DNA from: JAXDLH01 sp034666705
Lineage (GTDB): Bacteria; Chloroflexota; UBA6077; SHYK01
Length of the DNA stretch: 5,642 nucleotides
Reading direction: 5' to 3'
NCBI GenBank assembly: GCA_034666705.1
Contig: JAXDLH010000251.1
Coordinates: forward strand, 1 to 5,642
Below the pieces are notes generated by a model. That model was not told the DNA's origin. It was given only the letters and a program-made list of their open reading frames with translations, and did not search any database. This document shows, piece by piece, positions 5,563 through 5,642 of this stretch (its first letter is position 1; every line of letters starts with the position of its first letter). A program made the translations under genes and the position numbers.

Positions 5563-5640
5563 GGATGTCCCGTTCGATCTGGCGGTCCCACGCCGCCCAG
5601 TCGAACTCCGCAAACCAAGCGCGAAAATCTGCAACCTCCT
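5563..5640 (-). pseudogene. Fragment resembling a small antitoxin-like protein
   Basis: The minus strand entering the window reads EEVADF then RAWFAEFDWAAWDRQIER, followed by DI. This strongly recalls a small, widespread family of about 60-80 residues, often found next to RelE/ParE-type toxins, whose members continue with a 'GRLDALA.EAL' segment. Here the similarity stops near 5563: the frame goes on as RADQAWFRMATASGGDRW and runs without a stop over the start of the nitrile hydratase gene to 5411. Neither other frame restores the expected segment. So it is either a decayed or truncated gene or a variant with a different end. The start is beyond the window. The family match is from memory of its sequence pattern, not a search. 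Confidence 0.4.
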
Positions 5641-5642
5641 CG

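Overview
The window is GC-rich bacterial DNA. Every gene I can support lies on the minus strand, so transcription runs from high to low coordinates. The lineage cannot be fixed from sequence alone. A lipoprotein-type family 5 solute-binding protein, a PuuE-like deacetylase, an isochorismatase-fold hydrolase and a nitrile hydratase subunit together fit a free-living, nutrient-scavenging bacterium with a Chloroflexota-like or similar soil/aquatic gene repertoire. That placement is an inference.

In the order of transcription: (1) 5642-5514 holds what looks like the broken or read-through end of a small antitoxin-like gene, followed by a short leader. (2) 5513-4830 encodes a full-length nitrile hydratase beta subunit. 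No alpha subunit is visible on either side. (3) 4829-4341 is a 489-bp region without a gene. It carries a stem-loop just after the beta-subunit stop, an array of five diverging 19-bp tandem repeats at 4573-4667, and a 12-bp perfect palindrome in front of the next gene. (4) 4340-3960 encodes a small XRE-type DNA-binding protein whose C-terminus is built from a 24-bp in-frame tandem repeat. (5) 3821-3156 encodes a LuxR/NarL-type regulator whose receiver-like domain lacks every phosphorylation residue. A 16-bp perfect palindrome lies 66 bp in front of it. (6) 2901-1186 encodes a lipoprotein solute-binding protein of the peptide/nickel (SBP_bac_5) class. (7) 1131-238 encodes a polysaccharide-deacetylase/PuuE-like hydrolase. 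(8) 138-1 encodes the first 46 residues of an isochorismatase-family hydrolase that runs off the window.

Genes 6 to 8 are co-directional, with gaps of 54 and 99 bp, and could form one transcription unit. The two regulators just upstream could control it. My reading is a small catabolic cassette: a binding protein captures a peptide-like or amide-like solute, and two hydrolases that often attack C-N bonds (allantoinase-like, and carbamoyl/amide hydrolase-like) act on it. No permease or ATPase gene is in view. The nitrile hydratase subunit lies beyond the repeat array and is probably a separate unit.

I found no CRISPR array, tRNA, rRNA, complete mobile element or evident new defence system. 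The most unusual points are the beta subunit without a visible partner, the 19-bp repeat array, the phosphorylation-dead receiver of the LuxR protein, and the altered metal-site motifs in the deacetylase.
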